Origin: Paenibacillus allorhizosphaerae
GTDB taxonomy: Bacteria > Bacillota > Bacilli > Paenibacillales > NBRC-103111
Length of the DNA: 64,000 nt
Direction: 5' to 3'
NCBI RefSeq assembly: GCF_910594985.1
Contig: NZ_CAJVCE010000005.1
Coordinates: forward strand, 346,996-410,995
Part shown: one piece after another, positions 17,555 to 26,536 of the stretch
Numbering within the stretch: position 1 is the first letter of the stretch
How the letters are laid out: each line of letters begins with the position of its first letter
Translations under genes and position numbers: made by a program
The notes under the pieces: generated by a model
What the model saw: the letters and a program-made list of their open reading frames with translations, nothing else
Database searches by the model: none
What the model was told of the DNA's origin: nothing

Positions 17555-18838
17555 ATGATTCGAAAAGCCATGACCGTGTTGCTCACGCTGAGCTTCCCCG
17601 CAGGAGCGCTTGCAGGATGCGCGAAACCCGCCGCCGAGGGACTTCCGGCCAAAGAAGGCAACCGTATTGAAATTACAAGCCCAGTGACCATCAATGTGCT
17701 TGGGAACGCCTCGATGACTGACGAAGCCTTTCAAATGCTGATTACAGATCCTGTAAGTAAGCAATATCCGAATATTACCGTGCAGAGGGTAAAGGGAAAA
17801 TTGGAGGATTTTTTATCCTCAGGAGAAGTCCCGGATTTAATAACGGATTGGAACGGGGCCGTGCCGAACTACGTCAATTTCGATCTTGTGGAAGACATGG
17901 CACCGCTGCTGAAAAGGCATAATTTTGACCTCGGCCGGTTCCATTCGGTTTACCTTGACGCGATTCGAGTGAACGCCGATAAAGGCGAATTATATGCGAT
18001 TCCTTACTACGCGCAGCTGAACGCGTTATTTTACAACAAAGATTTGTTCGATAAATTCGGCGTTGCTTACCCGCGGGACGGCATGACATGGGAAGAGACG
18101 ATTGAACTCGGCAAACGAATGACGCGACTCGACAACGGCACGCAAATTCAAGGCTTGAACTACGAGAACTTGACCCGCATTTCCTTCCCCTGGTCGCCGG
18201 ACATCGTGGATAAGAAAAAAGAACGGGCCAACGTCAACAACGAAATGTGGAAAAAAATTATCGATTTGGCCAAAACGATCGATTCGATTCCCGGCAACAG
18301 CCCGAACCGAACGTTTGCCAAAGGCGAGGTCGCGATGTTCGCTACGGTCGGGGATCAGCTTGCCAGCATTAAAAAAGCGGTCGAGGAGCAGCTCTTTAGC
18401 GTAGGCGTAGCCCAATATCCGAGCTATAAAGAACTGCCTAACAAGTACGGGATGGCCGACGCCCACTATATTTTCGTGACGAAAGGCAGCAAGAACAAGG
18501 ATGCCGCGATGAAGGTGATTGAGACGCTTACTTCCGACGAGGTGCAGCTCATGGCCTCCAAATTGCTGGCCAAACAGTCGCCGCTCAAAAATCCGGATAT
18601 TCAAAAAGCATATGCTTCCGAATTTCTCAAAGGGGTCGACATGCAATCGATTTTCAAAAGCCAACCCTCTCCCGGCACGGCGTTCTCCAGATACTATCTG
18701 GACGCCCGCAGTTTACTGGATAAACAGTACACACTGGTTCGGGACAGCGGCAAGGATAGCAATTCGGCCTTAAGAGATGCGGAGGAAACGATCAATATGC
18801 TTCTCGACGAAAAGAAGGCGGCGGAAGTCAAGAAGTAA
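17555..18838 (+). CDS. Family-1 extracellular sugar-binding lipoprotein, orphan
   Basis: A 427-residue lipoprotein. The lipobox LAGC ends the signal peptide at about residue 22. Landmarks shared with the other orphan binding proteins are NALFYNKDLFDKFGVAYP..GMTWEE, LTSDEVQLMASKLLAKQSP and the C-terminal NSALRDAEETINMLLDEKKA. It would capture an oligosaccharide outside the membrane for an ABC importer. No permease or ATPase gene lies beside it, so it must use transport subunits encoded elsewhere. AGCAGGAGG precedes the ATG, and the cre-like site upstream suggests catabolite control. The ligand is unknown. Confidence 0.88.
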   Translation: MIRKAMTVLLTLSFPAGALAGCAKPAAEGLPAKEGNRIEITSPVTINVLGNASMTDEAFQMLITDPVSKQYPNITVQRVKGKLEDFLSSGEVPDLITDWNGAVPNYVNFDLVEDMAPLLKRHNFDLGRFHSVYLDAIRVNADKGELYAIPYYAQLNALFYNKDLFDKFGVAYPRDGMTWEETIELGKRMTRLDNGTQIQGLNYENLTRISFPWSPDIVDKKKERANVNNEMWKKIIDLAKTIDSIPGNSPNRTFAKGEVAMFATVGDQLASIKKAVEEQLFSVGVAQYPSYKELPNKYGMADAHYIFVTKGSKNKDAAMKVIETLTSDEVQLMASKLLAKQSPLKNPDIQKAYASEFLKGVDMQSIFKSQPSPGTAFSRYYLDARSLLDKQYTLVRDSGKDSNSALRDAEETINMLLDEKKAAEVKK

Positions 18839-18856
18839 CGATCCTCCGTTCGCAAA

Positions 18857-18890
18857 AAAGCCGGCTGCTTCACGGGAAGCAACCGGCTTT
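18857..18890. terminator. Bidirectional terminator
   Basis: A long stem (AAAGCCGG..GCTTC / GAAGC..CCGGCTTT) lies between the binding protein (+) and the ABC exporter (-), with an A-run on the left and a T-rich tail on the right. Confidence 0.75.
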
Positions 18891-18894
18891 CTCG

Positions 18895-20664
18895 TTACGT
18901 GACGGAAACGTTCCGATCCCGTGCGTCTCCGTCAGCCAAGTATTTATTCCACAGGCGGGTGAACTCCCCGTTGCGGCCGCAAAGGTCGGCAAACGTGCCT
19001 TCCTCGACGATGGTTCCTTTTTTAAATACGTATACGTAATTGAAATGCTGCACCAGATGCAGCCGATGCAGAACGCTTACGACGCACCTGCCTGATAAAT
19101 GCTCGAATAACGCTTCGAATATATTCCACTCGTTGGACGGGTCCACGTTGGAAGTTGGCTCGTCAAGCAGGACGATTTCGCTGTCTTGAATGGAAAATAT
19201 GCCTCTGGCCAGCGCAAGCCGCTGTTTCTCGCCGCCGGATAACGTAACGCCTTTCTCGCGAACGTCGCTTTCAAGACCATTGGGCAGTCGCTCTAGGACA
19301 TCGCCGAAACCGGCTATCCGTATTGCCGATAGAAGATCCTCATCCGTCGCCAGCATGCCCATCGTTATATTGTAGCGGATCGTATTCTCGAATATTTCTG
19401 GTTCCTGCGGAATGAGCGTCGTGATGCCGCCAAGCGACGAAAGCGGCAGAGACTTGCCCTCATCGCTTATCAGCGTACCTTCTTGAGGAGATAGCAAGCC
19501 GCGCAATAGCTGCAGCATCGTGCTTTTTCCTGCACCGCTCTCGCCGACCAAAGCAATTTTGCGGCCTTTCGTTAGCGTGAGCGAGATGTCATCCAACCGG
19601 GACCGTTCATCGCCATAAGAGAAATATAGCGATTGGACATGAAGCCGGTTCCACGGATCCAGCACGGTCCGCTCCTCAAGCTTCGTATGGCTTCTTTCTC
19701 TTTCGCTACAGATCGGCTGCACGGCTTCAAAATCATTTTTTTGGTGAATAACGGCTTCGTAATCGAACGTGTAAAATTTAAAAGAAGAGACGCATTGCCG
19801 GATATAAAAGAAAATCGCCGTGACGGATCCGATCAGAATCGGTTGTCCGGCTTGTTTTTGCGATACAATATAATAAAAGATCGTCCCGACTTCAAGAAGC
19901 ATGAAAATAGATGCGGCAATAAAACATTTGATCTGCGTAATATGATGCTCTTTCACGATATGCGGGAAAGCTTTGTTGACGCGCGCTTCCAAATCTTTTT
20001 TGGCTGACGGTCCCAATCGCAGCGTAATTATCGTTCGAATGTTGCTGATATAATCGTGAAGCGCGGCCGCTACTTGATGAAACTTATCATTCTGGGCCCG
20101 GTATTCCGGCACGGACCATTGATATAATCGCTTTGTAATCATAACTGAAAGGATCCCGCTGCACACCGTTATGGCGGATACGGCCGGCGATATTTGCCAC
20201 AGGATGATCAAAGGTCCCCAAAACTTCATAAAAAAGGCTACGTAAGTATACTGCGAAACGCAGAAGCTGTGAAGTCCGTCAGCCGCTTTATTGACCCGAT
20301 CGATGACCGCCCCCGAATGGTTGTCGGTATGCCAGCGAAGCGGCAGCGATTGAAGATGATCGTACATCGCCAGGACGAATCTTCTCCGGCTTCGGAATGA
20401 GACGAATCGTTCGATGTTACGAGCGCCGCGGTGAAACATTTCAAAGACGGAGAAACAGAGAACATAGAACAGAACCCACTGGATAACCTCATCGATGACC
20501 GTGGCGCGATTGCTTTGCAGTGTGCTCATGATCATCGATAACGCAAACGGCTGGCCCAGTTCGCCTAGCAAAGAAACGGTATGCAGCGATAAATAGACGA
20601 CTACTTTCCAGCGTTCCCGGTCCGCATACAACCAGAGCTGCTTAAACATATAAACGAATTCCAC
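18895..20664 (-). CDS. ABC exporter, fused permease and ATPase
   Basis: A 589-residue half-transporter. The N-terminal 320 residues form about six membrane segments (ABC transporter type 1 domain). The C-terminal ATPase has Walker A GESGAGKST, signature LSGGEKQRLALARG and Walker B EIVLLDEPTSNVDP, with the H-loop in VVSVLHRLHL. It would work as a homodimer or with a partner to export lipids, peptides or drugs; no partner gene is adjacent. The GTG at 20664 follows GGGAAGGGAAGAG. A long upstream region to sigV holds its promoter. Confidence 0.88.
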   Translation of the reverse strand: MEFVYMFKQLWLYADRERWKVVVYLSLHTVSLLGELGQPFALSMIMSTLQSNRATVIDEVIQWVLFYVLCFSVFEMFHRGARNIERFVSFRSRRRFVLAMYDHLQSLPLRWHTDNHSGAVIDRVNKAADGLHSFCVSQYTYVAFFMKFWGPLIILWQISPAVSAITVCSGILSVMITKRLYQWSVPEYRAQNDKFHQVAAALHDYISNIRTIITLRLGPSAKKDLEARVNKAFPHIVKEHHITQIKCFIAASIFMLLEVGTIFYYIVSQKQAGQPILIGSVTAIFFYIRQCVSSFKFYTFDYEAVIHQKNDFEAVQPICSERERSHTKLEERTVLDPWNRLHVQSLYFSYGDERSRLDDISLTLTKGRKIALVGESGAGKSTMLQLLRGLLSPQEGTLISDEGKSLPLSSLGGITTLIPQEPEIFENTIRYNITMGMLATDEDLLSAIRIAGFGDVLERLPNGLESDVREKGVTLSGGEKQRLALARGIFSIQDSEIVLLDEPTSNVDPSNEWNIFEALFEHLSGRCVVSVLHRLHLVQHFNYVYVFKKGTIVEEGTFADLCGRNGEFTRLWNKYLADGDARDRNVSVT

Positions 20665-21172
20665 GTATTCTCTTCCCTTCCCTAGATATCGTTCCCGAAA
20701 GATCCGATATTCGAAGGAGGGGCTCGAGCATTAGGTCAAACGCGTCAAATCACCGCAATGTCCTCCAGTCTTTTTTATGTAAATTTTTACCTAAAGTACC
20801 ATGCAGCCCGGGATGATGTCAATAGAAACCTGGGTTGAAAATTTCCGATCCTCCCCTGTATTTTATGCCCTCGGGCAGCTGCTCAACAGATCGTTTAATC
20901 GTATCCGTCATAACGTAATAACGGGCAATGTGAGTAAATACGCCCTGCGGCTAACGTTGCTCTCCACGGATACAGTCGTCTTTCCAAAATAAGACCCTCA
21001 GCTCATTACTGCGGGTCTCTTTCCGTGATCGGTCATGATTATGCCTCCCTCCTCCATTCAGCTTATGTATTTTATCTAGCCCTTTCGGGATTGGGCAAAA
21101 CAGAAAAATGTGCTTGCAATGGAAAATAATCCGACCGAAGAGCTACCTAGCGGGAATCCGCCAACACCTAAC
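20665..21172. other. Intergenic region with one orphan hairpin
   Basis: About 500 bases between the divergent ABC exporter and sigV. A strong hairpin (stem AGACCCTCAG / CTGCGGGTCT, one mismatch) occupies 20992-21018, with no gene ending next to it on either strand. A weak minus-strand frame of about 30 codons (MTDTIKRSVEQLPEG) lies near 20830-20930 without a ribosome binding site. Nothing else is supported. Confidence 0.5.
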
Positions 21173-21197
21173 AAACTTTTTATGGAGCTCATACGTC
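21173..21197 (+). promoter_or_regulatory. ECF-sigma-type promoter of sigV
   Basis: AAAC at 21173-21176 and CGTC at 21194-21197 are 17 bases apart. This fits the AAC / CGTC pattern of extracytoplasmic-function sigma promoters, including those read by SigV in Bacillus. It lies 54 bases upstream of the sigV ATG, the place expected for self-activation. Confidence 0.55.
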
Positions 21198-21250
21198 ATA
21201 CCTAAGTAAAGCAAGAAAATGATACGCGCGTATCAAAGGAGAGTCTTCAA

Positions 21251-21754
21251 ATGAATAGCAAGTCAGAACAATTACTTATTCGTTTTATTACGGAAAACAA
21301 AGAGAATATGTACCGATTGGCTTTCAGTTATGTAAAGAATGCCGAAAATGCGCTGGATATCGTTCAAGATTCGATCCATAAGGCTTTAACATCCTTGGAA
21401 AGCATAAAATCCGAAGGCTCGATAAGGGCCTGGTGTTTCAGGATCGTCGTGAATACATCGCTCGACTTCCTCAGAAAACAAAAGAGGATTCAGCTCGTGG
21501 ATGATACAACATTGGAATTGCGCGGTCCCATTGTTGAAGACGCCTATCATGATGTGGATCTAGAGAAGGCGTTGGAGGAGTTGCCCTATGCTTTTCGGAC
21601 CGTGGTTGTACTTCGATATTTTGAAGATTTAAAACTTGAAGAAATTGCGGAAGTGCTGAATGAAAACATCAGTACAGTAAAAACAAGATTGTACCAAGCC
21701 CTGCGTAAACTTCGAATTCAAATGAGCAGTGAAATATTGGAGGAGGTAAAGTAA
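21251..21754 (+). CDS. sigV: ECF RNA polymerase sigma factor SigV
   Basis: A 167-residue sigma factor with region 2 (YRLAFSYVKNAENALDIVQDS, DFLRKQKRI) and region 4 (YAFRTVVVLRYFEDLKLEEIAEVLNENISTVKTRLYQALRKLR). It matches Bacillus subtilis SigV over its length, in particular FSYVKN, ALDIVQDSI and RYFEDLKLEEIAEV. In Bacillus this factor responds to lysozyme. AAAGGAGAG precedes the ATG. The anti-sigma gene starts one base after the stop codon. Confidence 0.88.
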   Translation: MNSKSEQLLIRFITENKENMYRLAFSYVKNAENALDIVQDSIHKALTSLESIKSEGSIRAWCFRIVVNTSLDFLRKQKRIQLVDDTTLELRGPIVEDAYHDVDLEKALEELPYAFRTVVVLRYFEDLKLEEIAEVLNENISTVKTRLYQALRKLRIQMSSEILEEVK

Positions 21755-21755
21755 A

Positions 21756-22613
21756 ATGAACGAACAGTTGGAACAATTGAAAAAAATATATAAGAATGTG
21801 CCGATTCCCGGTGAATTAGATTTCGTCGTGAAGAAAGCTCTCCGGCAAAAAAAGCAAAGACATTTGATGATAAAGCGTCTTGTCGGGATTGGAGCGGCGG
21901 CAATTGTATTGGTAGCGGGCATTAATACGAGTCCAACCTTTGCAAAGGCGTTATCCGAAGTGCCGCTCGTTGGCCCGGTGATCAAGGTGCTGACTTTTAA
22001 AGAATTTAAATTAGATGACGGAATGGCCAATGCGGATATTAAAGTACCGGCGATTACGAACATGGATAATAAAGCGCTGGAAGCCGCCCTGAACAATAAA
22101 TACCTGGAAGAAAATAAAAAGCTATACAACGATTTCACGGCTGAGATGGACAAATTAAAACAAAATGGCGGAGGTCATCTGGGGGTAAACAGTGGTTATG
22201 TCGTCAAAACCGACAACGACCAGATCCTTGCCGTAGGCAGGTATGTTGTCAACACGGTCGGTTCTTCCTCGACGACATTCAAGTACGACACGATCGACAA
22301 GAAAAATCAAATTTTGATTACTTTACCGAGTCTATTTATGGATGACCGCTATATAAGCCAGATTAGCGAAAATATTAAGGAACAGATGAAACAACAGATG
22401 AAGGCGGACCCTAATAAGGTTTATTGGCTAGAGGGCAGCGGAGGCTTTGAAGCGATCGCCAAAGATCAAAGCTTTTATATCAACAACGAAGGCAAACTGG
22501 TCATCTCCTTTAATAAATACGAAGTCGCTCCCGGAGCAATGGGCGTGTTGGAATTTATCATACCGACGAATGTAATTGCTGACGCATTGGTTAGTAAGGA
22601 ATATATAAAATAA
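21756..22613 (+). CDS. rsiV: Anti-sigma-V factor RsiV
   Basis: A 285-residue single-pass membrane protein. The cytoplasmic start (residues 1-40, IYKNVPIPGELDFVV) binds the sigma factor, one membrane segment lies near 42-60, and the outer part holds the DUF3298-type lysozyme-binding domain (NIKEQMKQQMKADPNKVYWL, VISFNKYEVAPGAMGV). TFAKA after the membrane segment matches the signal-peptidase site used to cleave RsiV in Bacillus when lysozyme binds. Similarity to B. subtilis RsiV is clear by eye over the full length. No oatA follows, unlike in B. subtilis. Confidence 0.88.
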   Translation: MNEQLEQLKKIYKNVPIPGELDFVVKKALRQKKQRHLMIKRLVGIGAAAIVLVAGINTSPTFAKALSEVPLVGPVIKVLTFKEFKLDDGMANADIKVPAITNMDNKALEAALNNKYLEENKKLYNDFTAEMDKLKQNGGGHLGVNSGYVVKTDNDQILAVGRYVVNTVGSSSTTFKYDTIDKKNQILITLPSLFMDDRYISQISENIKEQMKQQMKADPNKVYWLEGSGGFEAIAKDQSFYINNEGKLVISFNKYEVAPGAMGVLEFIIPTNVIADALVSKEYIK

Positions 22614-22660
22614 TTCAACGGTACATCGTACCATTCTTAAAAAATGGTACAATCCTGTGA

Positions 22661-22702
22661 GGAAGCGGTCTTGATTCGATCATATAGACCGCTTCCTTTT
22701 TT
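22661..22702 (+). terminator. Rho-independent terminator after rsiV
   Basis: A stem of GGAAGCGGTC / GACCGCTTCC with a loop, followed by six T's, ends the sigV-rsiV transcript. Confidence 0.85.
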
Positions 22703-22741
22703 CGTCGCCAAACGCTTGCTAAGTCGTATTTCACTAGTTGC

Positions 22742-24466
22742 TTACCTGCTCCTTGCCAATATCGGCTCTAACGTTTCCATAATCCGGGAGAATGCCTCCT
22801 CCTTGGACAAGAGCTGCTTCTCGTTGTCTTTGCGCTCCGCATATTCCACGTTCCCATTCGCGGCATGCTTGCCGACAACCACCCGTATCGGGATGCCGAT
22901 AAGCTCGGAATCGTTAAATTTCACGCCGGCTCGTTCATCGCGATCGTCGAGCAGCACTTCGATTCCACGCTCGCGCAAACGGGCGTATAGCTCTTCCGCA
23001 AGGCGCATCTGGACTTCGTCCTTGATCGATACCGCAATGATATGCACATGGTAAGGCGCAATCGCCGGCGACCAAATCATGCCCCGCTCATCATGATTTT
23101 GCTCGATGATCGCCGACAGCATCCGGGACACGCCGATGCCGTAACAGCCCATAATGATAGGCTGCTCTTTGCCGTTCGCATCCAAGTAGCGTGCGCCTAA
23201 AGCTTCGCTATATTTGGTGCCGAGCTTGAACACATGACCTACTTCGATGCCCTTGAACAATTGAAGCGAGCCGTCTTCGCACTGCGGACAGCGGTCGCCT
23301 TCGTTCACGTTTCGGAAGTCGCCTGCGCGTTCGACCGGAAAGTCGCGGCCGGGCACGACATGCTTCCAGTGATAGTCCGCTTCGTTCGCCCCGGCGATGG
23401 CGCATGGCATCTGCGCAACGGCTGCATCGACAAGAACCGGTATTTGCAGCCCTACCGGCCCTGCAAATCCTACGGGTGCGCCGGTAGCGGCTGTGGTCGT
23501 CTGAGCATCGGCCAGCTCCAATTCCAGCGCGCCGACTTCGTTCTTCACTTTCGTCTCATTCACTTCATGATCGCCGCGAACCAATACGGCCAGCGGCTTC
23601 CCATCGGCCATATAAATGAGCGTTTTGATCATGTCCCGAGGCTCCGCGTGCAAATACTGCTTCAATTGCTCAATGGTACGAACATGCGGCGTATGGATCT
23701 TCTCCATCCGGTTTCTCTCAGCGTCCGTGTACGTATGGCTCTCGGCACGAGACTGCGCTTTCTCCAGATTCGCCGCGTAGCCGCAGCATGTGCAAGCTGC
23801 GATCGTGTCCTCGCCGATGTCGGCCAGCGCCATAAATTCATGCGTGCCGCCTTCGCCGCCAATCGCTCCTGCATCGGCCTCGACGGCCCTGTAGTTTAAT
23901 CCGCAGCGCTCCATAATCCGTACGTACGCGTCGTACATTCTCCTATACGATGTATCCAGACCTTCCCAGGTGGCATCGAAGGAATATGCGTCTTTCATCA
24001 AAAACTCTCTGCCGCGCAGCAGCCCGAACCGGGGACGAGGCTCATCCCGGAACTTTGTTTGGATTTGATACACGGCTACGGGCAGTCTCCTATAGGAGCT
24101 GAACTCGTTCTTTACCAAAGTGGTGATCACTTCTTCATGCGTAGGACCGAGGGCAAACTCGCGGTCATGACGGTCCTTCAGCCTGATCAGCTCCGGCCCG
24201 TATACGGTGTAGCGGCCCGATTGCTTCCACAGCTCGGCAGGCTGCAGCGCCGGCATCAGCATTTCCTGTGCACCCGCGCGATCCATTTCCTCTCGCACGA
24301 TTTGCTCCAGTTTGCGCAATACCCGCCTGCCCAGCGGCATGTACGTATAAATGCCCGCAGCAAGCTGTCTGATAAACCCAGCCCTGAGCATAAGCTGATG
24401 ATTTACGGCTTCGGCATCCGACGGAGCTTCACGTAACGTGCTGGAAAATAGGGACGACTGTCGCAT
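22742..24466 (-). CDS. proS: Prolyl-tRNA synthetase
   Basis: A 574-residue class II synthetase that charges tRNA-Pro. Motif 2 is QTKFRDEPRPRFGLLRGREF, and motif 3 is GCYGIGVSRML. The stretch between them (about residues 225-400) is the bacterial INS editing domain that clears Ala-tRNA-Pro. The C-terminus carries the anticodon-binding domain (VHIIAVSIKDEVQ, VLLDDRDERAGVKFNDSELIG). The length is normal for the bacterial form. A T-box leader precedes it, so expression should rise when uncharged tRNA-Pro accumulates. GAAGGAGTG precedes the ATG. Confidence 0.95.
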   Translation of the reverse strand: MRQSSLFSSTLREAPSDAEAVNHQLMLRAGFIRQLAAGIYTYMPLGRRVLRKLEQIVREEMDRAGAQEMLMPALQPAELWKQSGRYTVYGPELIRLKDRHDREFALGPTHEEVITTLVKNEFSSYRRLPVAVYQIQTKFRDEPRPRFGLLRGREFLMKDAYSFDATWEGLDTSYRRMYDAYVRIMERCGLNYRAVEADAGAIGGEGGTHEFMALADIGEDTIAACTCCGYAANLEKAQSRAESHTYTDAERNRMEKIHTPHVRTIEQLKQYLHAEPRDMIKTLIYMADGKPLAVLVRGDHEVNETKVKNEVGALELELADAQTTTAATGAPVGFAGPVGLQIPVLVDAAVAQMPCAIAGANEADYHWKHVVPGRDFPVERAGDFRNVNEGDRCPQCEDGSLQLFKGIEVGHVFKLGTKYSEALGARYLDANGKEQPIIMGCYGIGVSRMLSAIIEQNHDERGMIWSPAIAPYHVHIIAVSIKDEVQMRLAEELYARLRERGIEVLLDDRDERAGVKFNDSELIGIPIRVVVGKHAANGNVEYAERKDNEKQLLSKEEAFSRIMETLEPILARSR

Positions 24467-24500
24467 CGAAAATCACTCCTTCTAAAAATGAAATGAAAAA

Positions 24501-24700
24501 CAAAAAGACACATTCATCAGGGACGAATGTGTCGTGGTACCACCCAGTTTTAATCGCAGGCAATAGCGATCCTCTGCCCGATTAACGGTCGGTGCCGGCA
24601 GCGGATACTCGATTTCACCGCTACAGCTCGCAAGGCGGGGAGCATTCATTCGTATGGAGAAGCCTTTCACCCGGGGGCTTCTTCTCTGTAACCGACGATA
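24501..24700 (-). promoter_or_regulatory. T-box riboswitch leader of proS
   Basis: Read on the minus strand, the leader has a Stem I base (GTCGGT at the 5' side, ACCGAC at the 3' side) with AGAGAAG after the first strand. The T-box core GGGTGGTACCACG is at 24545-24533. A terminator hairpin (GACACATTC / GAATGTGTC) at 24532-24506 is followed by a T-run. This order is diagnostic for a tRNA-sensing T-box. Several CCG triplets lie on the 3' side of Stem I and I could not fix which is the specifier; proline is inferred from the gene. Confidence 0.9.
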
Positions 24701-24747
24701 TGAACCTCATGTCCTTGGTCAAAGCCATTGTTTTCGTAATTTGCTTT

Positions 24748-24776
24748 AATTTACACTATTTGTAGCGCATAGTCAA
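24748..24776 (-). promoter_or_regulatory. SigA-type promoter of proS
   Basis: On the minus strand, TTGACT (24776-24771), a 17-base spacer and TAAATT (24753-24748) lie about 50 bases upstream of the T-box Stem I. Confidence 0.75.
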
Positions 24777-24893
24777 CTAATAAAGCCCCTTGCATCATGC
24801 AGCCGAACGTTTTGCAGCTTGATTCATTGCAACCATCGCCACCCGAATTGCGTTTATAAACTAATAGACGAAACGGATAGAGGGGGCTGTACG

Positions 24894-25424
24894 ATGGATT
24901 ACATACGGGATTATGCGATGTATACGGCCATTTTCGGCATATTTAGCTGCAGCTGGTTCGGCTGGGCGCTGGAAAACCCGAGACCAAGCTGGCGCCTGTA
25001 TCTCGGCATCGCTTCCGGCATTTCGCTGCTGGTTGGCTTATTCGGTATTTATTTAAGCATAACGCATTGGGACGCAGGCACGGCCTTGTCGGAGCCCGGC
25101 GCATACGATCATTACTTGCTGTTCGTCTTCATTGAGTTTTTCTTGGCTGGTATCGGCGCTTTCTGGCTGCTAAAAAATAAACGTAGTAATGTTGTCGCTC
25201 CATGGATTGCTTTTATTGTGGGCGTTCATTTTTTCTGGCTAAAAAGCGTATTTCAAGATGCCGGCTTATATCTTCTGGCCGTACTTCTCATCGCGGTGTC
25301 GGTCATTTCATTATTCGTCTCCAAAAAGCTTAACGTCGCGAGCAGTGCGATTACCGGAATCGGCGCGGGTACCGTGCTGCTCTGTTTTGCGGTATTGGGA
25401 TGGATCCGCTTCGTTACCGCCTGA
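24894..25424 (+). CDS. Integral membrane protein of unknown function
   Basis: A 176-residue protein with about six hydrophobic segments (YTAIFGIFSCSWFGWALE, YLGIASGISLLVGLFGIYLS, and others). The SWFGWALENPRPSWR loop after the first segment is a pattern I have seen in uncharacterised Bacillus membrane proteins, but I cannot name the family. The ATG at 24894 follows AGAGGGGG; an upstream ATG at 24819 has no such site and adds non-hydrophobic residues. It is a single gene with its own terminator. Confidence 0.75.
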   Translation: MDYIRDYAMYTAIFGIFSCSWFGWALENPRPSWRLYLGIASGISLLVGLFGIYLSITHWDAGTALSEPGAYDHYLLFVFIEFFLAGIGAFWLLKNKRSNVVAPWIAFIVGVHFFWLKSVFQDAGLYLLAVLLIAVSVISLFVSKKLNVASSAITGIGAGTVLLCFAVLGWIRFVTA

Positions 25425-25450
25425 AATCAGACTCCGCTCGCATTCATGCC

Positions 25451-25478
25451 AAGAAGCCTTTCAACCGAAAGGCTTCTT
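25451..25478. terminator. Bidirectional terminator
   Basis: A perfect 12-bp stem (AAGAAGCCTTTC / GAAAGGCTTCTT) with a four-base loop lies between the convergent membrane-protein and gap genes. Confidence 0.8.
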
Positions 25479-25505
25479 ATCCGTTGTTCCTTCGCTAACA
25501 TTATC

Positions 25506-26507
25506 TCATTGCCGGGAAAAATAAAGTGCTGCTTCCACCAATCGGGTGGCGTAGCCCATTTCATTATCATACCAAGCAGCAACGGATAACAAGTTTCCAT
25601 CGAGTACTTGGGTTAACGGAAGATCAATGATCGATGAATGGTGTTCGCCAACGATCCGGGCGGAAGAAAACTCGTCCTCAAGGACGGATAATATGCCGCG
25701 TAATTGATCGCTACTCGCAGCCGTTCTGAACATTTCATTCACTTCTTCACGCGAAGTGCTTTTTTCCACTTGCACATTCACCTCAACGATGCTGCCGGTA
25801 CGAACGGGTACCCTGTACGCTTTACCGGTAATATTGAGTTCCGGCCATATAAATTTAAGCGCTTTGGCTGCGCCCGAAGAGGAAGGAATAATGTTCTCGG
25901 CCGCCGCCCAGGAGTCTCTCATCGCATTCATAGGCTGGTCGGTTAAAGATTGGCTGTTGGTGTAGGCATGCACCGTAGAGAAAAATCCGCTCTTGATCCC
26001 CAGCTTTTCCCCGATGATTTTCACTACCGGAGCCAGCGCATTGGTGGTGCAGCTTCCCATGCTAATAATGTGATGCTGTGACGGGTTATAATCTTCCAAG
26101 TTAATGCCCGGCAGCAGAATCGCATCGCAGTCCTCCATCGACTTGCTTGGAGCGCTTACGAGCACTTTCTTTGCCCCGCGATCCAAGTGTGCCTGGGCGC
26201 CGCTTCGAGTCGTCGCTCTTGCCGTACAGTCGATAACGACGTCGACGCCCAGCGCTCCCCAATCCGGCAATGCGTCTTTCGAATTCAGATATGCAATCTC
26301 GTTATTGTCTATGATGAATCGATCGGATTGAGCCGTTACATGGCCCGGATACTTGCCGTAGTTCGTATCGTATGCAAACAAGCTTGCCAATGCTTTACTG
26401 TCTTTAATATCGGAGATTGAAAATGGAACAAACATGTTTTTTAAAAGCGCGGCTCTCGTGGCCGTTCTGCCAATTCTCCCGAATCCATGGATTGCAATGT
26501 TTCCCAT
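25506..26507 (-). CDS. gap: Glyceraldehyde-3-phosphate dehydrogenase
   Basis: A 333-residue enzyme that oxidises glyceraldehyde 3-phosphate with phosphate and NAD(P). The Rossmann motif is IHGFGRIGR (residues 6-14), the catalytic Cys is Cys153 in SMGSCTTNALAP, and the catalytic His is in FFSTVHAYTN (His180). An Asp at 33 (SISDIKD) sits where NAD-preferring enzymes carry Asp. The usual SNASCTTNCLAP motif is changed (second Cys to Ala, NA to MG), which suggests a paralogue rather than the main glycolytic copy. No cggR, pgk or tpi gene is adjacent. Its leader carries a CggR-like operator. Confidence 0.92.
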   Translation of the reverse strand: MGNIAIHGFGRIGRTATRAALLKNMFVPFSISDIKDSKALASLFAYDTNYGKYPGHVTAQSDRFIIDNNEIAYLNSKDALPDWGALGVDVVIDCTARATTRSGAQAHLDRGAKKVLVSAPSKSMEDCDAILLPGINLEDYNPSQHHIISMGSCTTNALAPVVKIIGEKLGIKSGFFSTVHAYTNSQSLTDQPMNAMRDSWAAAENIIPSSSGAAKALKFIWPELNITGKAYRVPVRTGSIVEVNVQVEKSTSREEVNEMFRTAASSDQLRGILSVLEDEFSSARIVGEHHSSIIDLPLTQVLDGNLLSVAAWYDNEMGYATRLVEAALYFSRQ

Positions 26508-26536
26508 ACTATCGCTCCCTCTCCTATCATTTATGG

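Noticed and set aside
20801..20992. 63-codon plus-strand frame and a short minus-strand frame near it
   Set aside because: No start site of quality; the minus-strand part looks slightly protein-like but is too short to support.
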